64,000 bases of DNA from JAPPLB01 sp965208945 (GTDB taxonomy: Bacteria > Acidobacteriota > Terriglobia > Bryobacterales > UBA6623): contig OZ242366.1 of assembly GCA_965208945.1 (NCBI GenBank), forward strand, positions 3,162,001-3,226,000, given 5' to 3'. The position numbers were made by a program, and so were the translations under genes. Shown one piece after another: positions 41,485 through 49,706 of this stretch; position 1 is the first letter of the stretch, and every line of letters begins with the position of its first letter. The notes beneath the pieces were generated by a model, which was not told where the DNA came from, did not search any database, and saw only the letters and a list, made by a program, of their open reading frames with translations.

Positions 41485-43107
41485 CTAGCTGTTCTTGCAG
41501 CCCGGGCCGCGAACGACGCGGCCGGGCAGCGCGCCGGTGTGTTCTCCATCTTTCAGCACGGCTACCCCGTTGACGAAAACGTGAAGGATGCCGCTGGAGT
41601 ACTGGTGGGGCTGCTGGTAGGTGGCGTGGTCCTGGACGTTTTCGGGATCGAATACAACGAGATCGCCGAAGTATCCCTCCTTCAACATGCCTCGCCGGTC
41701 CAGCCGCAGGGTCCGGGCTGGCAACGCCGTCATCTTGCGGATCGCTTCCTCCATCGTCAGCACCTTCTCTTCCCGGACGTATTTCGCAAGCACGCGCGGG
41801 AAGCTGCCGTAGGCGCGGGGGTGGGTGTGCGACTTGAGGAACACTCCTTCGGTCGCGATCGAGGGCGAGTCCGTGCAGTAGCTCATCCACGGCACGGCCA
41901 TCTTCTTGCGCACGTTTTCCGGGTTCATCGAAAAGGCAACGGACATGACGCGTGTGTCGTCTCTGATGATCAGGTCCATGGCGGCCTCCTCGGGCGAGGT
42001 GCTCCATAGTTCGCCGATTTCAGCAACGGTCTTTCCGTTGAGATGCTTCAGTTCCGGGTTTTTCAGACCGACCACCATGTAACCGCTGGGGCCGCCCACC
42101 GCCCGGTACAGGTTCTCCCATTCGTCCGATGGCTCGAGCATCTCTCGGGCGATCCGCTTGCGAGTCGCCGGGTCTTTGAGCCGCTTGACGCGCTCTTCGT
42201 GACCGCCTTCCCCCACCCAGGGAGGCATGGCCGCCGTCAGCCCGCCCATGCCGGCGTGGTAGGGGTAGACGTCGCCGGTGATATCGAGCCCCTCGTCGCG
42301 GGCTTTCTCGACGAGCTCGATCGCCGGGTCGAGCTTGTGGACGTTCTCCCGGCCGACCACGCCGAAGTGGTACACCTCGCCGCGAATCCCGGCCTGCCGC
42401 GAAATCGTAACGAGTTCCTCGATGGCGTCCAGGAAGCGCGCTCCCGTGAATCGGAGATGGGAAATGTACAGCCCGTCGTACTCCGCCGCCGCTTTGGCCA
42501 GTGCGGTCAGCTCGGCGGTATCGGCATACGGACCCGGCACTTGCATCAGCGCCGAAGAGACGCCCACCGCGCCCTCTTCCATGGCCCGCCGCACCAGGGC
42601 GCACATCCGATCGAGTTCCTCGGAGCTGGGAGGTCGATTCTCCTGCCCGAGCTCGTGGACCCTCAGCGTCGTTGCGCCCACGAACGATGCGACGTTGGTC
42701 GAGACGCCGCGGCGCACGAGGTGCTCCAGGTAGCCGTCCAGGGTGGCCCACTCGAAATCGAATCCCAGCTCTCCCCCTCGGAAACTCAGGTCGTCTCTCA
42801 CCGCATCGTTCACCGGACCCATGGAGCGGCCCTCGCCCATGACTTCCAGGGTGATGCCCTGGCGGATGTCGCTTTGCGAACGGCCGTCAACGATGAGCGA
42901 TTCCTGCGCGTGGCTCAGGATATTGATGAAGCCCGGAGCCGCGGCGAGGCCCTGCGCATCGATCTCGACTCCTGCTCGGGCTTCCGGCAGCGGCTCGACG
43001 GCCGCGATCCGGTCTCCCCGGAGAGCCAGGTCTCCCTGAAACGGCGGGTCGCCTCCGCCGTCATAGACCGTGGCGTTGCGGATGATGATGTCGTATTCGA
43101 TCGGCAT
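41485..43107 (-). CDS. D-aminoacylase/N-acyl-D-amino-acid deacylase-like amidohydrolase
   Basis: This 540-aa protein starts YDIIIRNATVYDGGGDPPFQGDLALRGDRIAAVEPL, the N-terminal sandwich. APGFINILSHAQESLIVDGRSQSDIRQGITLEVMGEGRSM corresponds to the first metal site. The usual HxH is reduced to LSHA, a substitution seen in a subgroup of this family. Later blocks include LYISHLRFTGARFLDAIEELVTISRQAG, VYHFGVVGRENVHKLDPAI, YCTDSPSIATEG with HTHPRAYGSFPRVLAKYVREEKVLTMEEAIRKMTALPA, and the closing LKEGYFGDLVVFDPENVQD. Members remove acyl groups from D-amino acids, useful for recycling peptidoglycan or bacterial debris. No signal peptide is seen. It is monocistronic and followed by an intrinsic terminator. 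Confidence 0.83.
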   Translation of the reverse strand: MPIEYDIIIRNATVYDGGGDPPFQGDLALRGDRIAAVEPLPEARAGVEIDAQGLAAAPGFINILSHAQESLIVDGRSQSDIRQGITLEVMGEGRSMGPVNDAVRDDLSFRGGELGFDFEWATLDGYLEHLVRRGVSTNVASFVGATTLRVHELGQENRPPSSEELDRMCALVRRAMEEGAVGVSSALMQVPGPYADTAELTALAKAAAEYDGLYISHLRFTGARFLDAIEELVTISRQAGIRGEVYHFGVVGRENVHKLDPAIELVEKARDEGLDITGDVYPYHAGMGGLTAAMPPWVGEGGHEERVKRLKDPATRKRIAREMLEPSDEWENLYRAVGGPSGYMVVGLKNPELKHLNGKTVAEIGELWSTSPEEAAMDLIIRDDTRVMSVAFSMNPENVRKKMAVPWMSYCTDSPSIATEGVFLKSHTHPRAYGSFPRVLAKYVREEKVLTMEEAIRKMTALPARTLRLDRRGMLKEGYFGDLVVFDPENVQDHATYQQPHQYSSGILHVFVNGVAVLKDGEHTGALPGRVVRGPGCKNS

Positions 43108-43226
43108 GGGGAATGGAACACCTGAGCTTCAGGGTGAGACAAAGTGTAGCGCTTTGCGGTGCCTCCGGGACGGGGATTTCGGCGTTCAGCGTTACATCGG
43201 GCCGCCGTCTGAACCAACACTGCCAG

Positions 43227-43374
43227 CCTGCCTTTCTCACCACCCGGCGAGGTGAAGTGCGTGAAAGGGCCGTCAGGACGAGGCGCGAGCCGGGCGGAGG
43301 AAAAAGGCGCGCGCAACACGGCCAACAGGTTTTCACGAGACACGAAACACGAGACACGAATCACGGCTTTTTCG
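43227..43374 (+). repeat. Dispersed palindromic repeat, copy R9 (left part only)
   Basis: Starts CCTGCCTTTCTCACCAC and follows the family to the GGCGCGCGCAACACGGCC junction, then carries 7-bp ACGAGAC/ACGAAAC/ACGAATC units (about 43337-43367) as in R5 and R7. The right half is missing; the sequence passes into the composite repeat patch that ends with copy R10. Confidence 0.8.
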
Positions 43375-43386
43375 GTACCTCTTGGT

Positions 43387-43412
43387 ACTGAAGCCCTTCA
43401 GTCTTGTTTTTT
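43387..43412 (+). terminator. Terminator-like hairpin, first copy
   Basis: ACTGAAG-CC-CTTCAGT (43387-43402) followed by CTTGTTTTTT. The 7-bp stem and T-run have the shape of an intrinsic terminator. An almost identical unit is at 43656-43679. Confidence 0.45.
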
Positions 43413-43655
43413 CTGCCCCGGCATGCTAGGCAACAGCTCACGGAGGCGGCGAGGAACAGTACCCTGCGGGTCGCGAATCACGGCTTCCCAGGACTTCACT
43501 AGCCGCAAGCCACTGATTCTAAGGTCTTTACGAAACGAGAATCACGAGACACGAGTCACAGCCTTTATGTTCTTCACGAATCACGAGTCACGAAATACGA
43601 ATCAAGGCCTTTGTGTTTTTCACGAATCACGAATGTCGAATCGTTGCCTCTGGGT

Positions 43656-43679
43656 ACTGAAGCCCTTCAGTCTTTTTTT
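43656..43679 (+). terminator. Terminator-like hairpin, second copy
   Basis: Same stem ACTGAAG-CC-CTTCAGT (43656-43671), followed by CTTTTTTT. The duplication together with its surrounding GGTAC context shows that it is part of a repeated module. Confidence 0.45.
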
Positions 43680-43800
43680 CCGGCCCGTGCTGCGTAGCAT
43701 GAAGATCATGGTTCGTGAAATGAGCTTGATCCGTGGCCTGGGAGCGCCTGCGAAGGAAATGTCGTTCCCGCATCATCTCGCCTTGTTCAAGGACCTTTCC

Positions 43801-43850
43801 TGCCCGCTGTTGCCCACGATTGCCCGGCATTGCCCACTATTGCCCGCTAA
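43801..43850 (+). repeat. Five-unit 10-bp tandem array (TGCCC type)
   Basis: Units tgcccgctgt, tgcccacgat, tgcccggcat, tgcccactat and tgcccgctaa are in exact 10-bp register. TGCCC is invariant and the other five bases vary. The period is close to one helical turn. Confidence 0.8.
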
Positions 43851-44140
43851 AAAAATGTCGCAAGCCCTGGTGGCCTCGCAATACGGCCGTAGATCTCGCG
43901 GCCCTGGACGTGTCCCGCGCGCCGCTCCGCGACAGTCCGGCTGTACGGTTGAGCCAACGAATCATGAACCAAGGTCTTTCCTGGCGCGCGGCGCAAGCCG
44001 GCGCGAATTCCGAGGTTTTCACGAATCAAGAGTCACGAAACACGAATCACGGCCTTTTTTCTCCGTGGGGGCGCCAGGGAGGCGCCACCGGAAACCGCCG
44101 TGCGGACCACTGCGCCCGCCGGCAAGCCGCTGTTTCCCGG

Positions 44141-44190
44141 TTCACCGTTGTTCACGATTGTTCACGATTGTTCGCCATTGTTCGCCATTG
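44141..44190 (+). repeat. Five-unit 10-bp tandem array (TTC type)
   Basis: Units ttcaccgttg, ttcacgattg, ttcacgattg, ttcgccattg and ttcgccattg, followed by a partial ttcaccc. Two adjacent pairs are identical, indicating slippage duplication. The period matches that of the array at 43801. Confidence 0.85.
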
Positions 44191-44218
44191 TTCACCCAAA
44201 AATATTGTTCGGAGCTAG

Positions 44219-44420
44219 CCTGCATGTCTCACCACGCGGCGAGGCGAAGTGGGTGAGAGGGCCGTCAGGACTAGGCGCAAGCCGGGCGGAGGAAAAAGGC
44301 GCTAACCGCTTGGCGCGCGCCGGCGTGCTTGAACAGTACGTTGAGCACGGCAAGCAAGCGCAACGAAGTCCTGGCGGTCGTATTCGTGTGCTTCGACCGT
44401 AGGGTGGTGAGAAATGCAGG
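44219..44420 (+). repeat. Dispersed palindromic repeat, copy R10 (long variant)
   Basis: A 202-bp copy with the extra CAAGCCGGGCGGAGGAAAAA-type segment. Ends are CCTGCATGTCTCACCAC and GTGGTGAGAAATGCAGG. Both flanks are CTAG (44215-44218 and 44421-44424), the clearest identical pair. It lies 99 bp upstream of the second PSD1 gene. Confidence 0.9.
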
Positions 44421-44519
44421 CTAGGTTCCGTTGACCGTCCGGCGGCAGTCGTTGACAGGGAACCCGGTGGGGTCTATGGTGTGAGTAACCCTTCTTTGAG
44501 GTGCAGGAGGAGCATATTG

Positions 44520-47500
44520 GTGTGCTTCCGAATCAATGCCCGCACTGTGCTGCGAGGGCTCCTGTCGGTCGCCGCTCTTAGTCTCCTGGCGAGCGGCGTG
44601 CCCGAGGCGAGACCGCAAGCCGTCTCTTCCGAGCAGGCTGGCCGCAGGCTCTTCACGAACCACATCCAGCCTCTCTTTGAAGAGCACTGTCTCGCTTGCC
44701 ACAAGCCGGAGTCGAAGCAGAGCGGGCTCGACATCACGAGCCGCGAAGCGCTGCTGCAGGGCGGCGCGCGCGGGCCGGCCATCGTTCCCGGTGATGCGGC
44801 CTCAAGCTTGCTCTACGAGGTTGTCGCTTATACCGAAGAGCCCTGGATGCCGTTCCAGGCTAAGAAGCTGTCCGATGACGCGATCGATCTGCTCGGCATG
44901 TGGATCGACCTCGGAGCTCCCTTTGCCGAAGCCGCTACCGCATCGGCCCCGGCTGCTGCGGCGCTGTTCGAAGAGGTCCGGCCCGTTCTCGAAACGAAAT
45001 GTTTGGTCTGCCACGGCGGCAAGTTCAAGCAGGCCGGGCTCGATATTTCGACTCGTGAAAAGCTGCTGCGCGGCAGCGACGAACATCAGGATGTCGTGAT
45101 TCCCGGCAACGCCGCCGCCAGCCTGCTGAGCAGGAAAATCCGGCACGAGCACGAACCGGGCATGCCCTATCAGTCCGGCAAGCTGCCCGATTCCGACATC
45201 GCGAAACTCGAAGCCTGGATCAATGCCGAAGCTCCCTACACCGCGGATCTCGTGCTTCCCGGCGAACTGAGCGAAAAGGCTTTCTCCCACGGCAGCGACC
45301 ACTGGGCGTATCGGAAGCCGGTCAAGCACCCCATCCCCGAAGTACGCAACGGGAAATGGGTCAGGAATCCAATCGACGCCTTCATCGCCGCCGAGCACGA
45401 CAAGCACGGCCTCGACCCGTTGCCCGCAGCGGACAGGAGCGTGCTCGCCCGTCGGCTCTATCTCGACTTGCTCGGCTTGCCGCCGACTGCGGATCAGGTC
45501 AAAGCCTTCCGGAACGATACGCGCCCGAACGCTTTTGAGCAACTCGTCGACGACTTGCTCGACAGCCCCCGGTACGGTGAGCGCTGGGGCCGCCACTGGA
45601 TGGACATCTGGCGCTACAGCGACTGGTACGGACGCCGCTCAGCGGGCGATATTCGCAACAGCCAGCCGTACCTCTGGCATTGGCGCGACTGGATCATCGA
45701 GTCGCTGAACAAAGACAAGCCCTACGACCGAATGATCCAGGAGATGCTTGCGGCCGACGAGATCGCGCCGACCGATAGCGATGCTCTTCGCGCCACCGGC
45801 TATCTCGTCCGCAACTGGTTCGTGTTCAATCGCAATGTCTGGGTTCGCGACACCGTGGAATACACGGCCGCCGGCTTCCTCGGTGTGACCATGAAGTGCG
45901 CCCGTTGCCACGATCACAAGTTCGATCCGATCGCTCACGAGGAGTATTACAAGCTCCGTGCCTTCTTCGAGCCCCACGATGTGCGAACCGACCGGATCAG
46001 GGGCGAACCGAACCTCGAGAAGGACGGTCTGCCGCGAGTCTACGATGCAATGCCGCGGGCGCCGCGGACCTCTGTGCCCTTCTATCCGGGTATCTTCGAG
46101 AAGACCTACCGCTTCATCGGAGGCGACGAGAACAACCCCGACAAGGAAAACCCTCTGGACCCGGGTATCCCGGAGATTCTCGCCAGCGCCTCGAATCCCA
46201 TTGAGATCCAGAGGGTCGATCTGCCATTGGAATCGTACTACCCTGACCTCCGGCCGGCGATCCATGACGACCTTCTCTCCGAGGCGCGATCTGACATCTC
46301 CCGTGCCGAAGCCGCGCTCGCGAAGGCGAGGCGGGAGGTCGAAGAAGCCCGGCGGCAAGCCTCGCAAGTCGTCGTGGAGGATGCCGTAGAGATTCCCGAG
46401 GCCGAAAAAGTTGGCTTCAGACGGGACGTCAAGCCGATTCTCGAAACCCATTGCACCTCGTGCCACAGTAATCGGGTGGCAAAGAGCGGCCTGAATCTCA
46501 CCTCGCCCGACGCGATCTTTGCCGGAGGCATCCTCAGTGGACCGGTTGTCATCCCCGGTAAGGGCGCCGAAAGCCCGCTTGTGAAGTCCATGACCGGTGA
46601 GATCAAACCGCGCATGCCCTACCGCCGGTCGCCCCTGTCGGACGGAAAGATCGAAACGATCGCCAAGTGGATCGATCAGATGCCGCCTGAAGACCCTGCT
46701 GTCACGCTGAGCCGCGCCGAGGACACCGTCAGGGTTGCAGAGAGAAAACTTGACTGGACTCGCGCCAACCTGCCCGCCTTGGCGGCCCGCATTGCGGCTG
46801 AGAAAGCCAAGTACGCCTCGCCGCCTGCCCCCGATTCGGAAGACCTCGCCAAACGGGCGCTTGACGCCGAACGCCACGCCCATCTGATCAAGGGGCGTGC
46901 GGAACTGCTTGACGCTCAACAGCGCCTGGACGAAGTGCTGCGCTCGCCGCAGCCTGCCGATGACGATGCCCGCTCGGCCCGGGAAAAGAAAGTTGCGGCG
47001 GCCACCAAGCGCCTCGCTCAAGCCCAGGACGCGCTGGCTCAAGCCTCCAAGGAGTACACGCCGCTCGGAAAAATGTATCCGAAACAAAGCACCGGCCGGC
47101 GCACCGCTCTCGCCCGTTGGATCACCGACACGGACAATCCGCTGACCGCGCGCGTCGCCGTCAATCACATCTGGATGCGTCACTTCGGTGCGCCGCTCGT
47201 GCCCACGGTTGCCAACTTCGGGCTCAACGGCAAACCGCCTACCCATCCGGAGTTGCTCGACTGGCTGGCTGTAAAGTTTGTCGAAAGTGGCTGGAGCATG
47301 AAAGCGATACACCGCCTCATGGTTACCAGCAGCACCTATCGCATGCGTTCGAGCGCGCGCGATGCCAACCACCCGAACCTGGATGTCGACGCCGAGAATC
47401 TCTGGTACTGGCGGATGAATCCTCGCCGTATGGAAGCGGAAACCGTTCGCGACAGTCTGCTGCACGTCGCCGGCGAGCTCGACACGAAGATGGGTGGACC

Positions 47501-47984
47501 CGAGCTCGACGAAACCATGGGAGAAACTTCACGGCGCCGAAGTCTCTACTTCACCCACACCCCCAACTCGCAGATGCTCTTCCTCACCCTCTTTGATGGA
47601 GGCAACGCCGCCGAGTGCTACGAGCGGTATGAAAGCATTGTGCCGCAACAGGCCCTGGCCCTTTCGAACAGCAAGCTCAGCCTCAGCATGGCCCGCCTTC
47701 TCACAGTCAAGCTGATCGACGCATCGGACTCCAAAGCCCCGGAACCGTTCATTGACGTTGCTTTCGAACAAATTCTGTCTCGCCCGCCGTCCAAAGTCGA
47801 GCGAACGATGAGCGCCGAATTCCTGGCTGGGCAGAGTTCTCTTTTTCAGAAGTCGAAACAACTCACTGCATTCCAGGCCGCCGACAAGCCTGAAGTCCCG
47901 CCGGCAACCGATCCCGAGACCCGTGCCAAAGAAAACTTGGTCCACGTACTACTGAATAAGAACGAATTTCTGGTGCTAAGATAA
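44520..47984 (+). CDS. PSD1/DUF1549/DUF1553 protein with four CxxCH motifs
   Basis: About 1154 aa from GTG (TTG at 44517 is equally in frame) after AGGAGG. A signal segment, VLRGLLSVAALSLLASG, leads to a first cytochrome C domain (CLACH, about residue 58). A second follows (CLVCH, about 160), then DUF1549 with KCARCHDHKFDPIAHEEYY (about 460). After a coiled charged stretch comes a third PSCyt-type domain with HCTSCHSN (about 640) inserted before DUF1553. A second helical linker precedes NPLTARVAVNHIWMRHFGAPLVPTVANFGLNG and the closing FEQILSRPPSKVERTMSAEFL. The first operon's homologue has only two CxxCH sites and is 250 aa shorter. With the DUF1501 gene 73 bp downstream it should form an exported haem-protein pair. 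Confidence 0.88.
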   Translation: MCFRINARTVLRGLLSVAALSLLASGVPEARPQAVSSEQAGRRLFTNHIQPLFEEHCLACHKPESKQSGLDITSREALLQGGARGPAIVPGDAASSLLYEVVAYTEEPWMPFQAKKLSDDAIDLLGMWIDLGAPFAEAATASAPAAAALFEEVRPVLETKCLVCHGGKFKQAGLDISTREKLLRGSDEHQDVVIPGNAAASLLSRKIRHEHEPGMPYQSGKLPDSDIAKLEAWINAEAPYTADLVLPGELSEKAFSHGSDHWAYRKPVKHPIPEVRNGKWVRNPIDAFIAAEHDKHGLDPLPAADRSVLARRLYLDLLGLPPTADQVKAFRNDTRPNAFEQLVDDLLDSPRYGERWGRHWMDIWRYSDWYGRRSAGDIRNSQPYLWHWRDWIIESLNKDKPYDRMIQEMLAADEIAPTDSDALRATGYLVRNWFVFNRNVWVRDTVEYTAAGFLGVTMKCARCHDHKFDPIAHEEYYKLRAFFEPHDVRTDRIRGEPNLEKDGLPRVYDAMPRAPRTSVPFYPGIFEKTYRFIGGDENNPDKENPLDPGIPEILASASNPIEIQRVDLPLESYYPDLRPAIHDDLLSEARSDISRAEAALAKARREVEEARRQASQVVVEDAVEIPEAEKVGFRRDVKPILETHCTSCHSNRVAKSGLNLTSPDAIFAGGILSGPVVIPGKGAESPLVKSMTGEIKPRMPYRRSPLSDGKIETIAKWIDQMPPEDPAVTLSRAEDTVRVAERKLDWTRANLPALAARIAAEKAKYASPPAPDSEDLAKRALDAERHAHLIKGRAELLDAQQRLDEVLRSPQPADDDARSAREKKVAAATKRLAQAQDALAQASKEYTPLGKMYPKQSTGRRTALARWITDTDNPLTARVAVNHIWMRHFGAPLVPTVANFGLNGKPPTHPELLDWLAVKFVESGWSMKAIHRLMVTSSTYRMRSSARDANHPNLDVDAENLWYWRMNPRRMEAETVRDSLLHVAGELDTKMGGPELDETMGETSRRRSLYFTHTPNSQMLFLTLFDGGNAAECYERYESIVPQQALALSNSKLSLSMARLLTVKLIDASDSKAPEPFIDVAFEQILSRPPSKVERTMSAEFLAGQSSLFQKSKQLTAFQAADKPEVPPATDPETRAKENLVHVLLNKNEFLVLR

Positions 47985-48057
47985 AACCGCAACCGGATGT
48001 GAAGCCGTCCTCCGGCCCGGCCGGATTGCCCATCCGATCGATAATAGGAGCCTCGCG

Positions 48058-49560
48058 ATGAAACAGCCGTCCGTCTCCGCCGCATGCAACTGCAGGCGCG
48101 TTCCGCGTCGCGCGTTCCTGGCCGACCTCGGCATGGGCTTCACCGGCCTCGCTCTCGGCGCCATGCTGCACCGCGACGGCATCGTACGCGCCGCTACCCA
48201 CGAGCCTGCTCTGTGGACGCCGCCCGACGGCCTCCCGCACTTTGCCCCGAAGGCCAAGAGTGTCATCTGGCTCTTCATGCAGGGCGGCACCAGTCATCTC
48301 GAAAGTTTCGACCCCAAGCCCGAGCTGAACAAATACGCCGGCAAGACCATTGACGACACTCCGCATGCCGGCGTCCTCGAGTCTCCGAACCTCAAGGACA
48401 ACGTCGTAGAGTTCACCGCCGCCACCCGCAAGATGATGAAGAAGATCTTCCCCATGCAGGTCGGGTTCAAAAAGCGCGGCCAAAGTGGCATCGAAGTCAG
48501 CGACTGGTGGCCGCACCTGGGTGACGTGATTGACGACATCGCCGTCATCCGCTCGATGTGGACGACCGACAACGACCATGCGGCCCAGCTTCAGTTCCAC
48601 ACCGGCCGGCACATCTTCCAGGGTTACTTCCCGTCAATCGGGTCCTGGGTGCACTACGGGCTCGGCACCTTGAACGAGAATTTGCCGCAATTCGTTGTCC
48701 TTGGCGGAGGAGTCCCTCCGCAACTGGGCGGCCCTGCGGCCGTGGGAGGCGACTACCTTGGCCCCGAGCACAACGGTATCACGCTGAACGTCGATCCTGA
48801 CGACCCGTTGCCCTTCGGGCGTCCCGGGGACGTCTACCGTGAGGAGCAGGCCGCCGAATTCGAACTCCTCCGGAAACTCAACCAAATGGAAGGCGTGCAA
48901 TACCCTGACGATCCGGCGCTCAAGGCTCGCATCAAGTCTTACGAGATGGCCTTCCGGATGCAGGCGTCGGTCCCCGAACTATTCGAGTTCTCGGAAGAAT
49001 CGGCCGCAACGCGCAAACTCTACGGCATCGGTGAGAAGCCAACCGACTACTGGGGGCAGATCCTGCTCACGTCCCGCCGCTTGGTCGAACGTGGCTGCCG
49101 CTTCGTGCAGTGCTTCCACGGCTATCACGATACCGGCGGCGGCGGATGGGATGCTCACCAGGACCTGAAAGAGAACCATTCCAGGAATTCGCGCCAAGCC
49201 GACAAGCCTATCGCCGGCCTCTTGAAGGACCTCAAGTCACGCGGCCTTCTCGATGAGACTCTCGTGGTCTGGGGAACCGAATTCGGCCGCACCCCCGGTG
49301 TCGAGGGCGAACGGGCAGGACGCGACCACCACCCCTTCGGCTTCTCCTGCTGGATGGCCGGAGGCGGCATCAAAGGCGGCGTCGTCAACGGCGCCACCGA
49401 TGAGCTCGGTTTCCACGCCGTGCAAGACCGGCACTATGTAACGGACATCCACGCCACCGCACTGCATCAACTGGGCCTCGACCCCAAAAGACTGGATGTC
49501 CCCGGCCAACAGCGCCTCGCAATCGATTACGGCAAACCCATCGAAGCCATCATCGCTTAG
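48058..49560 (+). CDS. DUF1501 family exported protein (second operon)
   Basis: This 500-aa protein has a twin-arginine leader, RRVPRRAFLADLGMGFTGLALGAML (about residues 13-37). DUF1501 blocks: KSVIWLFMQGGTSHLESFDPKPEL near 65, DIAVIRSMWTTDNDHAAQLQFHTG, YFPSIGSWVHYGLGTLNENLPQFVVL, RFVQCFHGYHDTGGGGWDAHQDLKENH, and VVWGTEFGRTPGVEGERAGRDHHPFGFSCWMAGGG. It is close in layout to the protein at 2710. It follows the PSD1 gene, so the pair duplicates the first operon in the same gene order. The stop TAG lies 3 bp from the minimal repeat copy R11. Confidence 0.88.
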   Translation: MKQPSVSAACNCRRVPRRAFLADLGMGFTGLALGAMLHRDGIVRAATHEPALWTPPDGLPHFAPKAKSVIWLFMQGGTSHLESFDPKPELNKYAGKTIDDTPHAGVLESPNLKDNVVEFTAATRKMMKKIFPMQVGFKKRGQSGIEVSDWWPHLGDVIDDIAVIRSMWTTDNDHAAQLQFHTGRHIFQGYFPSIGSWVHYGLGTLNENLPQFVVLGGGVPPQLGGPAAVGGDYLGPEHNGITLNVDPDDPLPFGRPGDVYREEQAAEFELLRKLNQMEGVQYPDDPALKARIKSYEMAFRMQASVPELFEFSEESAATRKLYGIGEKPTDYWGQILLTSRRLVERGCRFVQCFHGYHDTGGGGWDAHQDLKENHSRNSRQADKPIAGLLKDLKSRGLLDETLVVWGTEFGRTPGVEGERAGRDHHPFGFSCWMAGGGIKGGVVNGATDELGFHAVQDRHYVTDIHATALHQLGLDPKRLDVPGQQRLAIDYGKPIEAIIA

Positions 49561-49563
49561 TAG

Positions 49564-49602
49564 CCTGCATGTCTCACCTCGTCGAGTGGTGAGAAATGCA
49601 GG
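49564..49602 (+). repeat. Minimal palindromic repeat R11 (ends only)
   Basis: A 39-bp unit consisting of only the two terminal inverted repeats, CCTGCATGTCTCACC and AGTGGTGAGAAATGCAGG, joined by TCGTCG-like bases. It is the family without its interior and gives a near-perfect long hairpin directly after the DUF1501 stop codon. Confidence 0.85.
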
Positions 49603-49706
49603 TTGGCGTTACGCCGTTCTCGGGAGCGTCCGGCTGCCGGCTTTGCACCCGCGATCGGGAAGTTCACCGGTCGGTGTTAGCGGCTCTGGACACCTGCTGG
49701 AAATCC

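Larger units (their letters stand above)
43375..44218. repeat. Composite repeat patch: heptamer clusters, 10-bp arrays, duplicated hairpins
   Basis: Nearly 850 bp without a gene between truncated R9 and full R10. Contents: two copies of ACTGAAG-CC-CTTCAGT followed by T-runs (43387-43412 and 43656-43679), terminator-like; further clusters of ACGAATC/ACGAGAC heptamers (about 43527-43635 and 44018-44062); a 10-bp tandem array TGCCC-N5 at 43801-43850; and a second 10-bp array TTCAC/TTCGCC-type at 44141-44190. The open frame of 334 codons running through this region is an artefact of the repeats. Confidence 0.75.

Noticed and set aside
41474..41487. TAGCCTGC at the D-aminoacylase-like stop, like a repeat end
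   Set aside because: Only CCTGC matches; the following sequence is a terminator, not the repeat.
43801..44190. Possible CRISPR array
   Set aside because: The units are 10 bp without spacers and no cas genes are present.
43252..44256. 334-codon plus frame in the repeat patch
   Set aside because: It is composed of heptamer and 10-bp repeats and repeat ends, with no ribosome-binding site; not a gene.
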